Positions 8,356 through 16,946 of a stretch of DNA of 64,000 nucleotides are shown in pieces (the stretch's first letter is position 1; every line of letters starts with the position of its first letter). The notes below the pieces were generated by a model that was given only the letters and a program-made list of their open reading frames with translations, was not told where the DNA came from and ran no database searches. The translations under genes and the position numbers were made by a program. This DNA comes from Martinezella hainanensis (GTDB lineage: Bacteria; Pseudomonadota; Alphaproteobacteria; Rhizobiales; Rhizobiaceae): the NCBI RefSeq assembly GCF_900094555.1, contig NZ_FMAC01000005.1, positions 496,001 to 560,000 of the forward strand, given 5' to 3'.

Positions 8356-9096
8356 ATGAAGCCCATGAACGCCAGCGCCGCACCCGATATTCTGATAGTC
8401 GACGACGACCACGAAATACGATCGCTCCTGAGCAGATATCTCGAGGAGCAAGGTTTCCGCGTATCGACGGCAAGCGATCTGCGCGGATGCAACGATGCGC
8501 TCAACCGGCGTCATCCGGATCTCCTCGTCCTGGATGTCATGCTTCCTGATGGGTCGGGCCTCGATCTTTGCCGCGATCTGCGAAACCGCCGCCCCCGGGT
8601 GCCGGTCATTCTGCTGACCGCCCTGAAAGAGGACATAGATCGCATTCTCGGTCTTGAGATCGGCGCCGACGACTATCTCGGCAAGCCGTTCAATCCGCGT
8701 GAACTGGCCGCACGCATCCGTGCGGTCCTGCGCCGCACGAACGAAGATTCCTCATTGGAGCCTGAGCAGAGGCGCTATCAATTCGCGAGCATGCTGCTCG
8801 ATCCGCAGCTTCGCCGGGTCAGCAGAGAAAACGGCGAGGTGATTTCGCTGACGGGCGCTGAGTTCGACCTTCTGAAGGCTTTCCTGGAGCGTGCAGGCCG
8901 GCTCTTGTCGCGTGATCAGTTGCTCGACCTGACGCAGGGACGCGATCGCGATCCGGCTGATCGCTCGATCGACGTCCTGATGAGCCGGCTGCGCCGCAAG
9001 CTTGGGGAAACGATAGAAGAGCCCATCTTCAGGACAATCCGCAATGGAGGCTATCAGCTCGTCGTTCCGGTAACGGCTATCAAAGGCGATTCATGA
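8356..9096 (+). CDS. Two-component response regulator, OmpR/PhoB family
   Basis: 246 residues. The receiver domain has the acidic pair DDDHE near residue 16, the phospho-acceptor Asp in LLVLDVMLPDG, the conserved Thr in VILLTAL and Lys in GADDYLGKPFNPREL. A winged-helix trans_reg_C domain follows (LTGAEFDLLKAFLERAGRLLSRDQLLD ending with RTIRNGGYQL). The stop overlaps the start of the sensor kinase gene by 4 bases, so the two are a coupled pair. A second ATG at 8365 is a possible alternative start. A short inverted repeat (CAAAC-CATA-GTTTG, 8321-8334) next to a TATAAG hexamer could be an autoregulatory site. The pair converges on the macAB efflux operon, which is a candidate target by position. 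Confidence 0.9.
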   Translation: MKPMNASAAPDILIVDDDHEIRSLLSRYLEEQGFRVSTASDLRGCNDALNRRHPDLLVLDVMLPDGSGLDLCRDLRNRRPRVPVILLTALKEDIDRILGLEIGADDYLGKPFNPRELAARIRAVLRRTNEDSSLEPEQRRYQFASMLLDPQLRRVSRENGEVISLTGAEFDLLKAFLERAGRLLSRDQLLDLTQGRDRDPADRSIDVLMSRLRRKLGETIEEPIFRTIRNGGYQLVVPVTAIKGDS

Positions 9097-10358
9097 GGTC
9101 GCTTGGCGCGCGCTTGGCGCTACTTTTGATGACCGCTATCGTTCTGGTCGTCATTTCCTCGTCCTTCGTGGCAAGCCTCGTCATGCGCGGGCCACGCCCG
9201 GATATGACAGTCGAACGGATGGCCCATCAGCTCTCCATTCTTGCCACTTTCGCAGAGAAGGACAGAACCACGGCGGCATCGGCCGGATTGGTCGTCGCCC
9301 CCGGGCCTGCTGAAGGTCAACGCGACGAAGAATTGTCCCGTTTTCTGATGGAGGCTCTGCTTCGAATATCCGGCATGCGCGAGGCTGTCATAGTGCGCCA
9401 ATCGACAGGCGAGATGATCGCGTCGCTGAAGCTTACCGACGGCAACTGGCTGATCATGCCGATGCCGGACCACGGTCCGCCGCCGGGTGGATGGAAAATC
9501 CTTGTGGGATGGCTCGGCCTCATCATCATCGGCAGCGTGCTCGTCTCCATATTTGCCGCCTCGAAGATCATGAAACCTCTGCGTTTGCTTGAAGAGGCAG
9601 TGGCGGCGATCAATCCCGACGGTACCTTGCCGCATATAGCGGAAAGCGGGCCGGGAGAAATTCGTGCGACTGCACAGGCGCTCAATGGCCTGTCTGCCCG
9701 GGTGAAGGCCGCCACTGAAAGCCGCATGCGGCTCGTTGCTGCCGCCGGACACGATCTGCGAACGCCGATGACCCGGATGCGCCTGCGGGCGGAGTTCATC
9801 CGGGATGACGAAGAGCGGCGTAAATGGTTTGCCGATCTCGAGGAGCTCGACAGGATCGCCGACAGCGCCATAGGGTTGGTCCGGGAGGAGATTTCCAAGG
9901 ACAGCCTGGAACAGGTCAGGCTCGACAAGATCGTCGACGATATCGTCACGGAGCTGAAGGCAATCGATATGAACGTCGAGAGCGGCGAACTGGAGCAGGC
10001 AACGATCTGCGCAGGTCCTCTTGCCGTCACCCGAGCCTTGCGAAATCTGCTCATCAATGCGGCAACGCACGGCCAGTCGGCGACGGTGACGGTGACGCAT
10101 CTTGGCAATAAAGCCGTTGTGCGAATTGTCGATACCGGACCCGGCATTCCGGAGGATCGGCTCAATCAGGTGTTCGAGCCCTTCTTCCGGATCGACATCG
10201 CAAGGCAAAGATCTTTTCCAGGCGCCGGCCTTGGCATGGCCATCGCGCGTGAGATCATCACCCGATTCGGGGGCGAGATCACGGTGCGTAACCGTCAGCC
10301 GCGTGGATTGGAGCAGGTGGTATCGTTCAAGAACGCCGAGGCCAAGGTCGCAAGCTAG
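9093..10358 (+). CDS. Sensor histidine kinase of the two-component pair
   Basis: 421 residues. An N-terminal membrane segment (LALLLMTAIVLVVISSSFVASLVM) and a second one near residue 140 (ILVGWLGLIIIGSVLVSIFA) flank a periplasmic sensor of about 110 residues. A HAMP-like linker follows (KIMKPLRLLEEAVAAI). The phosphorylated His lies in AAGHDLRTPMTRMRLRAE; the catalytic domain shows the N-box (NLLINAATHG), G1 (DTGPGIP), F-box (FEPFFRI) and G2 (GAGLGMAIA). All residues needed for activity are present. The layout resembles EnvZ/RstB-type kinases; the stimulus is unknown. Confidence 0.9.
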   Translation: MRSLGARLALLLMTAIVLVVISSSFVASLVMRGPRPDMTVERMAHQLSILATFAEKDRTTAASAGLVVAPGPAEGQRDEELSRFLMEALLRISGMREAVIVRQSTGEMIASLKLTDGNWLIMPMPDHGPPPGGWKILVGWLGLIIIGSVLVSIFAASKIMKPLRLLEEAVAAINPDGTLPHIAESGPGEIRATAQALNGLSARVKAATESRMRLVAAAGHDLRTPMTRMRLRAEFIRDDEERRKWFADLEELDRIADSAIGLVREEISKDSLEQVRLDKIVDDIVTELKAIDMNVESGELEQATICAGPLAVTRALRNLLINAATHGQSATVTVTHLGNKAVVRIVDTGPGIPEDRLNQVFEPFFRIDIARQRSFPGAGLGMAIAREIITRFGGEITVRNRQPRGLEQVVSFKNAEAKVAS

Positions 10359-10754
10359 CGCGATCGGCGCCAACCAAATCATCGTTGCATCGCGATTTGA
10401 CCATCCTTGCAAAGCCGGGATCAGCTGACGGTACATCCGCGCGATCAAACAGGCTTTACTTGCGTAGAACTCTCGAAAATTCTACATAAACCAATATTGG
10501 AAGTAAGGTCACAGAACTTACCAAATAGTTCGTGTCGGCGGAAAAGCCGAGACATTAAATTTCGCCAAAATGCCTTGTTTCAGCAACATTCAGAAATGTC
10601 AGCGCCGGTAACTGATGTAAAATCGTGGTCGATCAGCAGCTTGGCTCGAGCAGGCTTTGATCGCCCCGCATACCCGGCTTCGCCATGACGCCCCCAACAC
10701 GAATGGCGAAGCCGGATTGCTTTCCGGCCCCGCCGTCAATTTTTCCCAGAAATA
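10359..10754. other. 396-base intergenic region between convergent units
   Basis: No gene recognised. A modest hairpin (TCGGC-6-GCCGA, 10535-10550) is followed by an AT-rich stretch and might end the two-component transcript. Another perfect 6-base-pair hairpin (GCCGGA-6-TCCGGC, 10711-10728) lies just downstream of the macB stop on the minus strand. Neither has a proper T tract. Confidence 0.4.
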
Positions 10755-12710
10755 TCAGTCTCTTGATAATGCCGCTACGGGGTCCAGCAACGATGCGTTG
10801 CGGGCCGGCAGATAGCCGAAGGTCAGGCCGATCGCGCAGGAGCATGCGAAGGCCAGAATGATTGAACTCGCCGAATAGATAAGCGTGAAGTTCGATCCGA
10901 AATAGTTGAAGGCAAAGCCGAAGCCGAGCGCTGTCGCAATGCCGAAAGCACCACCAAGCAGACATACGAGGACGGCTTCGATCAGAAACTGCTGGAGAAT
11001 GTCATGACGTCGCGCGCCGACAGCCATGCGCACGCCGATCTCGGCGATACGTTCGGATACCGAAACGAGCATGATGTTCATGACGCCGATGCCCCCGACC
11101 AGCAGGGATATGACAGCGATCGCCGAGACGAGCAGTGTCATCGTTCGCGTCGTGCTGGTGATGGTCTGGCGAATATCGTCGGTGTTGAGGATAAAGAAAT
11201 CCTTGGTGCCATGGCGGCGCTCCAGAAACTGCGTGACAACCGTCTCCGCCGCGGAGGTCTCGGTATTATCGGCGACCCGTACGGTAATGCTGCGCAGCGA
11301 CATGTCGCCCAGCAGGCGGGCCTGGACGCCTGTATAGGGCAGATAGACGGAAAGATTGTCACTCGAGCCGAAGCCGCCTTGCTGTGAGGCGATGACGCCG
11401 ATAATGCGCACGGGAACCTTGCCGATAAGGATGGTTTGCCCGAGCGGGTCGAGCCCCTTGTCGGCGAACAAGGTCGTCGCCGTGTTCTGATCGATCACCG
11501 CATCCTGTGACAAGCGCCTCACGCTATCCGCGTCGAAGAACCTGCCCGTAATGAGTTTCGATCCCTTCACGGAAAAATATGCATCGCCCACACCGTTGAT
11601 GAGGGCATTTGCCTCCGTCGAGCCGAATCGCACGGTGCTGCTCGTCGAGACGGTCGGCGTCACTGCGGCAACATAGGTCAATTTAGCCAACGCATCGGCA
11701 TCGGCAACCACGAGGGTCTTGATGCGACCCGAGCGCGTATCGCCGAAGCTCTTGCCGGGAAAGATTTCGAGCGTGTTGGTGCCGAGGCTATTGATATTTT
11801 CCAGAACCTTGCGCTGCGATCCCTCGCCGAGCGCGATGACGCTGACGACCGAGGCTATGCCAATGATGATGCCGAGCATGGTCAGGAACGTGCGCAGCCG
11901 ATGGGCCTTGAGTGCGAGGATCGCCATCCGGAAGGCCTCCGTCAGCCGGCCGGCCATCTCCCGCCAGCCGGATTTGCCGAACCCGGCCGCGGTAGCGGAG
12001 GGCTGCAATGCCGGAACTTCGCTGCTCGTACGTCGATCGGCAACGATCCGCCCATCGGAGATCTCGATGATGCGATCGGCGCGCGCGGCGACGTTCATAT
12101 CGTGAGTGACGATGACCACCGTGTGGCCCTCGGTATGGAGCTCGCCAAGAATACGCAGAACTTCCTCGCCGCTCTGCCGGTCGAGGGCGCCTGTGGGCTC
12201 GTCGGCAAGAATGACGTTTCCGTTGTTCATCAGGGCGCGAGCGATCGAAACTCGCTGCTGCTGACCGCCCGAAAGCTGGCCCGGACGATGGCTGTTTCGT
12301 TCGCTCATGCCGAGCCGCTCAAGAAGCGCTGCCGCGCGCGCTCGTCGTGTTTCACCCGGTTGTCCGGCATAGATGGCCGGTACCTCGACATTGCCGATCG
12401 CCGTCAACTCGGAAAGCAGATGGTAGCGCTGGAAGATGAAGCCGAAGTGTTCTCTGCGCAGTTTGGATAGCGCATCGCTGTCGAGGCGATGCGTCTCTTC
12501 GCCGGCGATCGCATACGTGCCGATGGTTGGACGGTCCAATAGACCGATGATGTTCATCAGCGTGGATTTGCCCGAGCCGGAAGGCCCGACGATTGCGACC
12601 ATTTCGCCTTCGGCGATGGATAGGTCGACATCCTGCAGGACCGCAATCGTACGGTCGCCGGATTGATATTCGCGGCGCACGCCCTTCAATTCGATAATAG
12701 GGGAAGGCAT
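10755..12710 (-). CDS. macB: MacB-type ABC efflux transporter, ATP-binding/permease fusion
   Basis: 651 residues. The N-terminal ATPase domain has Walker A GPSGSGKST (42-50), signature LSGGQQQR near 145 and Walker B VILADEPTGALD. A first membrane segment lies near residue 270, with a long periplasmic MacB_PCD domain (about 290-520) and three further membrane segments in an FtsX domain at the C-terminus. This is the four-TM mechanotransmission architecture of MacB, which works with a MacA adaptor and a TolC-type channel to expel macrolides, peptides or siderophore-like molecules from the periplasm. The ATG lies 3 bases after the macA stop, so the two genes are co-transcribed. Substrate cannot be inferred. 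Confidence 0.92.
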   Translation of the reverse strand: MPSPIIELKGVRREYQSGDRTIAVLQDVDLSIAEGEMVAIVGPSGSGKSTLMNIIGLLDRPTIGTYAIAGEETHRLDSDALSKLRREHFGFIFQRYHLLSELTAIGNVEVPAIYAGQPGETRRARAAALLERLGMSERNSHRPGQLSGGQQQRVSIARALMNNGNVILADEPTGALDRQSGEEVLRILGELHTEGHTVVIVTHDMNVAARADRIIEISDGRIVADRRTSSEVPALQPSATAAGFGKSGWREMAGRLTEAFRMAILALKAHRLRTFLTMLGIIIGIASVVSVIALGEGSQRKVLENINSLGTNTLEIFPGKSFGDTRSGRIKTLVVADADALAKLTYVAAVTPTVSTSSTVRFGSTEANALINGVGDAYFSVKGSKLITGRFFDADSVRRLSQDAVIDQNTATTLFADKGLDPLGQTILIGKVPVRIIGVIASQQGGFGSSDNLSVYLPYTGVQARLLGDMSLRSITVRVADNTETSAAETVVTQFLERRHGTKDFFILNTDDIRQTITSTTRTMTLLVSAIAVISLLVGGIGVMNIMLVSVSERIAEIGVRMAVGARRHDILQQFLIEAVLVCLLGGAFGIATALGFGFAFNYFGSNFTLIYSASSIILAFACSCAIGLTFGYLPARNASLLDPVAALSRD

Positions 12711-12713
12711 GCG

Positions 12714-14033
12714 TCAGAACCCCATTGGTGGCGGAGGCCCGCCGCTGCTGGTCTTGGTAGTCGCGGCACTTGCCTCGCCAATCACAACATTCTCTCCCTC
12801 GGAGAGACCAGACAGGATCTCGGCCGAGACATTATTGTTGAGGCCGACCACGACGTTGCGACGGATTCTCTTGCCGTTGTCGCTCACGACCTGAACGGTG
12901 CGGGATCCTTCGGCAGATTTGGCGCCCAATGCGGAGGAGGGGATGGTAAGCACATCCTTGGCCTGCCCGAGAACGATGTGAACCTCTGCAGACATGTAGG
13001 TGCGAAAGTAGTTCTCGGGGTTCGGCACGGCAAACACACCATTGTAGTAGATCGCCGAGGTCGAGGATGACGATGTCGTACTGCTGCTCGACGACGTCGT
13101 GGTGGACGACGAGGTGACGCTGCTGTCGCTGGTGATCGATTCAGGTGCTGGCTCGATCGACTGCAATGTCGCGTCATACCGGGTATTAGAATCGCCAAGG
13201 ATGGTGAAGTAGATCGGTTGCCCGACCTTGACCTTGACGACATCGGCTTCGGAGATCTCGGTACGAACGATCATCGTATCGAGTTGTCCGAGGATGACGA
13301 TAGTCGGGGCCGATTGCGCTGCGTTCACCGTCTGGCCCTGCTGGTTGACGATGGCGAGCACCGTGCCGTCCATCGGCGCTGTGATGTGCGTGTAGGAAAG
13401 ATTGGCACGCGCGGTTTCGACCGCGACTTCGGCCGATGTAATTTGCGCGTCGAGAGCGGCAATTTGGGCAGTAATCTTCTTGACGTTCGCTTCCGCGCTG
13501 TCGAGGTCCGCCTTGGAACCCGCCTGATTGCGGAATATCGTCTGCTGGCGGATAAGCGTCGTCTGTGCGTTTTCAAGATCGGCCTCGCTTTCCTGGCGCT
13601 GTGCCCTGACGTTCGCCAGGGAAGCCTGAGCGGTCTTCAGGTCGTTGCTCTGTGTGGTTGAGTCGATTTCGGCGACAAGGCTGTCCTTCTTGACGGCATC
13701 GCCAAGCTTGACATGCAGCGCCGTGATTCGCCCCGAGACCTGTGCGCCGACCGCGACCAGCTTGATCGGCCTGAAGGTACCGGATGCAAGCACGGCCTCT
13801 TCGACACTGCCCCGCGTCACCGGCGCCGTGATGGCCGATGTCGTCTGCCGGTCGAAGTAGCCGTAGCGGAAAGACAGAATGCCGATTGCTGCAAGGACAA
13901 TGAGACCAGCATAGAGCATGTGCCGCGGTCTGATGCTCCGCTTTGGGAGCGTTCTGCCGGGTAGAGGGCTTGCGTCCTTGGCACGTTTGGGGCTGACGGT
14001 CGCCGGTGCTTTATGTTCTAGGGTGTTCAGCAT
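12714..14033 (-). CDS. macA: MacA-like periplasmic adaptor (HlyD/RND family)
   Basis: 439 residues from ATG 14033, which lies 4 bases after the stop of the upstream NodT-like gene; a longer in-frame extension would run through that gene and is rejected. An N-terminal membrane anchor (MLYAGLIVLAAIGILSF) precedes a lipoyl half-motif (GRITALHVKLGDAVKKDSLVAEID), a long alpha hairpin (about 120 residues of DLENAQTTLIRQQTIF-type sequence), a second lipoyl half (SYTHITAPMDGTVLAI) and a beta-barrel/MP domain. Odd: a low-complexity run almost entirely of Ser and Thr, about 25 residues (around 13055-13135), is inserted in the beta-barrel region just before AIYYNGVFAVPNPENYF. It bridges NodT and MacB. 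Confidence 0.92.
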   Translation of the reverse strand: MLNTLEHKAPATVSPKRAKDASPLPGRTLPKRSIRPRHMLYAGLIVLAAIGILSFRYGYFDRQTTSAITAPVTRGSVEEAVLASGTFRPIKLVAVGAQVSGRITALHVKLGDAVKKDSLVAEIDSTTQSNDLKTAQASLANVRAQRQESEADLENAQTTLIRQQTIFRNQAGSKADLDSAEANVKKITAQIAALDAQITSAEVAVETARANLSYTHITAPMDGTVLAIVNQQGQTVNAAQSAPTIVILGQLDTMIVRTEISEADVVKVKVGQPIYFTILGDSNTRYDATLQSIEPAPESITSDSSVTSSSTTTSSSSSTTSSSSTSAIYYNGVFAVPNPENYFRTYMSAEVHIVLGQAKDVLTIPSSALGAKSAEGSRTVQVVSDNGKRIRRNVVVGLNNNVSAEILSGLSEGENVVIGEASAATTKTSSGGPPPPMGF

Positions 14034-14037
14034 GAGA

Positions 14038-15561
14038 TTATTTGGCCTTGGCCAGATGTGGAGCGGTATCGGTGTCAATGACGACAGGTTTGGAGACATC
14101 GACCTGTCCGTCCCAGCCTCCACCCAGCGCCTTGTTGAGTGCGATATAGTCGGTAGCGATTGATGCTCTGCTCTGGATCGCGTTCTCCTCCGCGCTATAG
14201 AGCGAGCGCTCGGCATCGAGCACATCGAGAAAGTCGACAACGCCAGCCTTGTTCATCGTGTGTGAGAGGTCCGAGGCGCGGCGATAGGAACTGCTTGAGG
14301 AGACCAGCTTGCCGTATCTCAACCGTTCCTGAGTCAGCGATACGATGGCATTTTCGACATCTTCCATGGCCGATAGAACGGCCGACTGGTAGGCGATGAA
14401 ATATTGATCCCGTTCGGCCTTGGCGACGTCCACGGCGGCCTTGAGCTGTCCACCCTGGAAGATCGGCACCGTCAGGGTCGGGCCGAATGTCCATCCGATG
14501 GAGGACTTCTTCGCGAGATCGCCGATACTGGCGGCCGACGAGGAAATGTCGCCGGTCAGGGAGATCGATGGATAACGATTGGCTTCGGCCTGACTGATCT
14601 TTGCAGTGTATTGGGCAAGCTGCCGTTCGGCCAGACGAACATCCGGCCGCGAAATCAGAATATCGGCGGGGATGCCGACCGCGACATTCATTTTGGGGCT
14701 CGGAATCGGGCCGCCTCCCTTGAGCTTGTCCTCAAGCGTGGTCGGGGGCTTGCCCAGCAGCACACCCAGACGATGGACAGCTTCCGAATAGGAGATTTCG
14801 TAGGTCGGGATATCCGCCTCCGTACTATTGGCGAGCGCGTCGGCTTTGGCTGTATCGACGCCGGTGGCGCTGCCGGCCTTATATTCCTCATGGGTAAGAG
14901 CTGCGCTTTGGCGCTGCGATGCGGCGGTGCGCCTGGCCAGATCACGCAGCGCCTGATATTCGCGCGCCTGGACATAATAGGACGCGACATCGCCGATCAG
15001 GGTCAGCATGGTGTCGCGCAGCTGTTCATCCGCTGCATCGACACCGTATTTCGCCGCCTCCGCGGCGCGTTTGTTGCCGCCGAAGAGATCGAGCTCCCAG
15101 CTGGCATCGAAACCGCCGTCGTACAATGTGGAAAAGGTCGCATCGGTCGTGCCGCCTTCCGCAGCCGATGTGCGTGTGCGCGCCGCTGAAGCTGTTCCCG
15201 ACGCTGTTGGCAGCAATGCGCCCTTCTGTTCCCGATAGGTGGCGCGCGCTTCTCGGATCTTTGCCTTGGCTGTCGCAACATCAAGATTGCTGGCGATCGC
15301 CTCTTCGATGAGCGCATCAAGGGTAGGATCCTTGAGCTGTTTCCACCATTGCGACAATTGCGGGGCCTGCGAGGGCTTGCTTCCAGCCTTGCTACCCCAA
15401 TGCGTCGGCATGGCAGGGTCTGGTGTCTTATAATCCGGTCCTACGACGCAGCCCGTCAGTGTCCCGGCGAGCACGGCGGCAATGGCAATATTCGATAGTC
15501 CCGTGTTTGAGCGCAAACATATCGGCAAGATTTCTGTCCCTGGCTTGTTGATCCTATGCAT
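14038..15561 (-). CDS. Outer-membrane efflux lipoprotein, NodT/OprM family
   Basis: 507 residues, first gene of the tripartite efflux operon. The N-terminal signal ends in a lipobox LTGC followed by VVGPDYKTPDP, typical of NodT/OprM/FusA lipoproteins. Two OEP domains follow, each with long helices and the conserved LDALIEEAIASNLDVATA and PDVRLAERQLAQYTAKISQAEANRYPSISLTG motifs. It should form the trimeric TolC-like exit duct for the MacA-MacB pump. Several in-frame starts exist; the one at 15561 leaves a long n-region of about 25 residues, so a later initiation (for example near SNTGLSNIAIAAVL) is possible. Confidence 0.9.
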   Translation of the reverse strand: MHRINKPGTEILPICLRSNTGLSNIAIAAVLAGTLTGCVVGPDYKTPDPAMPTHWGSKAGSKPSQAPQLSQWWKQLKDPTLDALIEEAIASNLDVATAKAKIREARATYREQKGALLPTASGTASAARTRTSAAEGGTTDATFSTLYDGGFDASWELDLFGGNKRAAEAAKYGVDAADEQLRDTMLTLIGDVASYYVQAREYQALRDLARRTAASQRQSAALTHEEYKAGSATGVDTAKADALANSTEADIPTYEISYSEAVHRLGVLLGKPPTTLEDKLKGGGPIPSPKMNVAVGIPADILISRPDVRLAERQLAQYTAKISQAEANRYPSISLTGDISSSAASIGDLAKKSSIGWTFGPTLTVPIFQGGQLKAAVDVAKAERDQYFIAYQSAVLSAMEDVENAIVSLTQERLRYGKLVSSSSSYRRASDLSHTMNKAGVVDFLDVLDAERSLYSAEENAIQSRASIATDYIALNKALGGGWDGQVDVSKPVVIDTDTAPHLAKAK

Positions 15562-15819
15562 GGCCTTGGTTGAGGCCAGGAAGACGACGGAGCATTTAGG
15601 GGGACCATCGTTTCCTCAACGGAGAAGGATGGCAGTGCTCACACGCCATTGGTCCGGGAGCGCCGGGCGGGGCGTTCCCGGACCATTCGGCCCGACGATG
15701 GGCCGCTCCTTCCAACCAACAGGGGCGTCCGGGGGGATCTCAATTGGTTGGAGGCGGAGAGGAAATGGTCGTCGTGATGAGGCAGAGGGGTTTCTCCCAG
15801 AAAGACCCTCTGTCAACGA

Positions 15820-16437
15820 TCAGTGGAACGGATGCGGACCAGGAATAAGCGATCGCTCCGCATCCTCTAGTTTAGTGAGCTGATCGGCGTTCAGCACGTT
15901 ACGCAGAGCAACAGCCTTGTCCTTGAGAACCTTGGCCTTGGCGGCGCGATCCAGCATGCGGTCGGCCAGGCGCTCTCCGAAAAGCTGAGCTTGCCCGTCG
16001 CTCTGATGGGCGGCCTGGGAAGCGGCAGCATCATCGGCGGCCGGCGGTTCCGGCAGCTCATTCTTCGCAGGAGTCAGGAGATCGATCAGAGCGCTGGTAT
16101 AATCCCGCCAGGCGTCGAGCTGGTTGCTGCGGACGCCGATCAGTGTTTCGAGCGCCGACAATTTTTCTGCGATCATCAGGGCCGGGTTCGGCCTGTGCGG
16201 CGGAGGGCCTGGCGGCATGGGCATGCCGCCGCCAAAGGCCATCATCGGCCCTTCGGGATGGCGGCCCTGGAAATACCAGTCGTCCGACGGCGGGCCGACC
16301 GGACCCGGCTGCGCGGTTTCGGCGCCTGCAGGCTTTTGCTGGTCTGATGCGATTTCTGCGCCGGCTGCATAAGCCGAAGCGGTTGCGCCGCCAATTGCCG
16401 TTACCAATAAGGCAGCGACGATAAGTCGTTTCTTCAT
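15820..16437 (-). CDS. Periplasmic Spy/CpxP-like (LTXXQ-type) protein
   Basis: 205 residues from ATG 16437, chosen because MKKRLIVAALLVTAIGGATASAYA is a classic cleavable signal peptide; an 11-residue upstream extension is rejected. After a proline/glycine-rich linker (residues about 40-75) comes a helical domain of about 120 residues. It contains RSNQLDAWRDYTSALIDLL, and near the end LNADQLTKLEDAE resembles the LTXXQ helices of Spy and CpxP. Such proteins act as periplasmic chaperones or as modulators of envelope-stress sensor kinases. It precedes the NodT-MacA-MacB operon on the same strand, which suggests an envelope-stress module; the functional link is inferred. Metal binding (as in CnrX/ZraP relatives) is an alternative. 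Confidence 0.7.
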   Translation of the reverse strand: MKKRLIVAALLVTAIGGATASAYAAGAEIASDQQKPAGAETAQPGPVGPPSDDWYFQGRHPEGPMMAFGGGMPMPPGPPPHRPNPALMIAEKLSALETLIGVRSNQLDAWRDYTSALIDLLTPAKNELPEPPAADDAAASQAAHQSDGQAQLFGERLADRMLDRAAKAKVLKDKAVALRNVLNADQLTKLEDAERSLIPGPHPFH

Positions 16438-16702
16438 AATCAATGCCTTCGCTACGAATAACTGCTGCAAAGGCTAGTGGGAGCTTATGTATACAATACG
16501 TCGATATATTTCCGAACTTTTCCCGCAAGGGGAATATTGCGAACGAAGTTTGCTGATGGCCTGACAGCAACGCTTCATTACAAATTCCTCTATTGTCGCC
16601 TTAAAGTTCGCGCTTCGATGTAATGACACGTAGGGTGTGGCCGATTACAGATTGTAGATGGAGAGAGCTGCCGTTCGGCGAAAGCTCTCTCCACGACCGT
16701 TG

Positions 16703-16864
16703 CTATTCCTTGGCTCCGGAAGTAGCCGATGTCGATTGATCTGCCTCCTTCAAGGCGACCGCACATTCCTCGCAGCACACTTCGACCGATTTGCCGCCGA
16801 GATTGACCTTGATGGTCTCGGCGCCGAGTTCGCAGTCGCAAGCGGCACATGTGGTTCTCTTCAT
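16703..16864 (-). CDS. Small cysteine-rich TRASH/YHS-like metal-binding protein
   Basis: 53 residues from ATG 16864, the start giving MKRTTCAACDCELG; an upstream ATG would add a non-conserved 21-residue lead. Six cysteines are arranged as C-x2-C-x-C at residues 6-11 and C-C-x2-C (VCCEECAVAL) about 25 residues later. This is the spacing of treble-clef metal-sensing domains related to TRASH and YHS. It has no signal peptide, so a cytosolic metal chaperone or sensor is the best guess. The gene lies 82 bases downstream of an AraC-type regulator on the same strand, which itself carries a cysteine cluster near its N-terminus, so the pair may answer to a metal or thiol-reactive compound. Confidence 0.65.
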   Translation of the reverse strand: MKRTTCAACDCELGAETIKVNLGGKSVEVCCEECAVALKEADQSTSATSGAKE

Positions 16865-16946
16865 CTCATGATCCTTTCCTGATCGATCCCCCTTGCCGGG
16901 CAGGATCATAGGAGCACTGATCATCACATCAGCGCTGTCAGAATCT

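Noticed and set aside
9120..10448. A 442-codon open frame on the minus strand across the sensor kinase gene
   Set aside because: Antisense to an intact histidine kinase; His/Arg-rich composition without motifs.
14034..14240. N-terminal extension of MacA by 69 residues
   Set aside because: It would overlap the end of the NodT-like gene and lies before the obvious membrane anchor; ATG 14033 sits right after the upstream stop.
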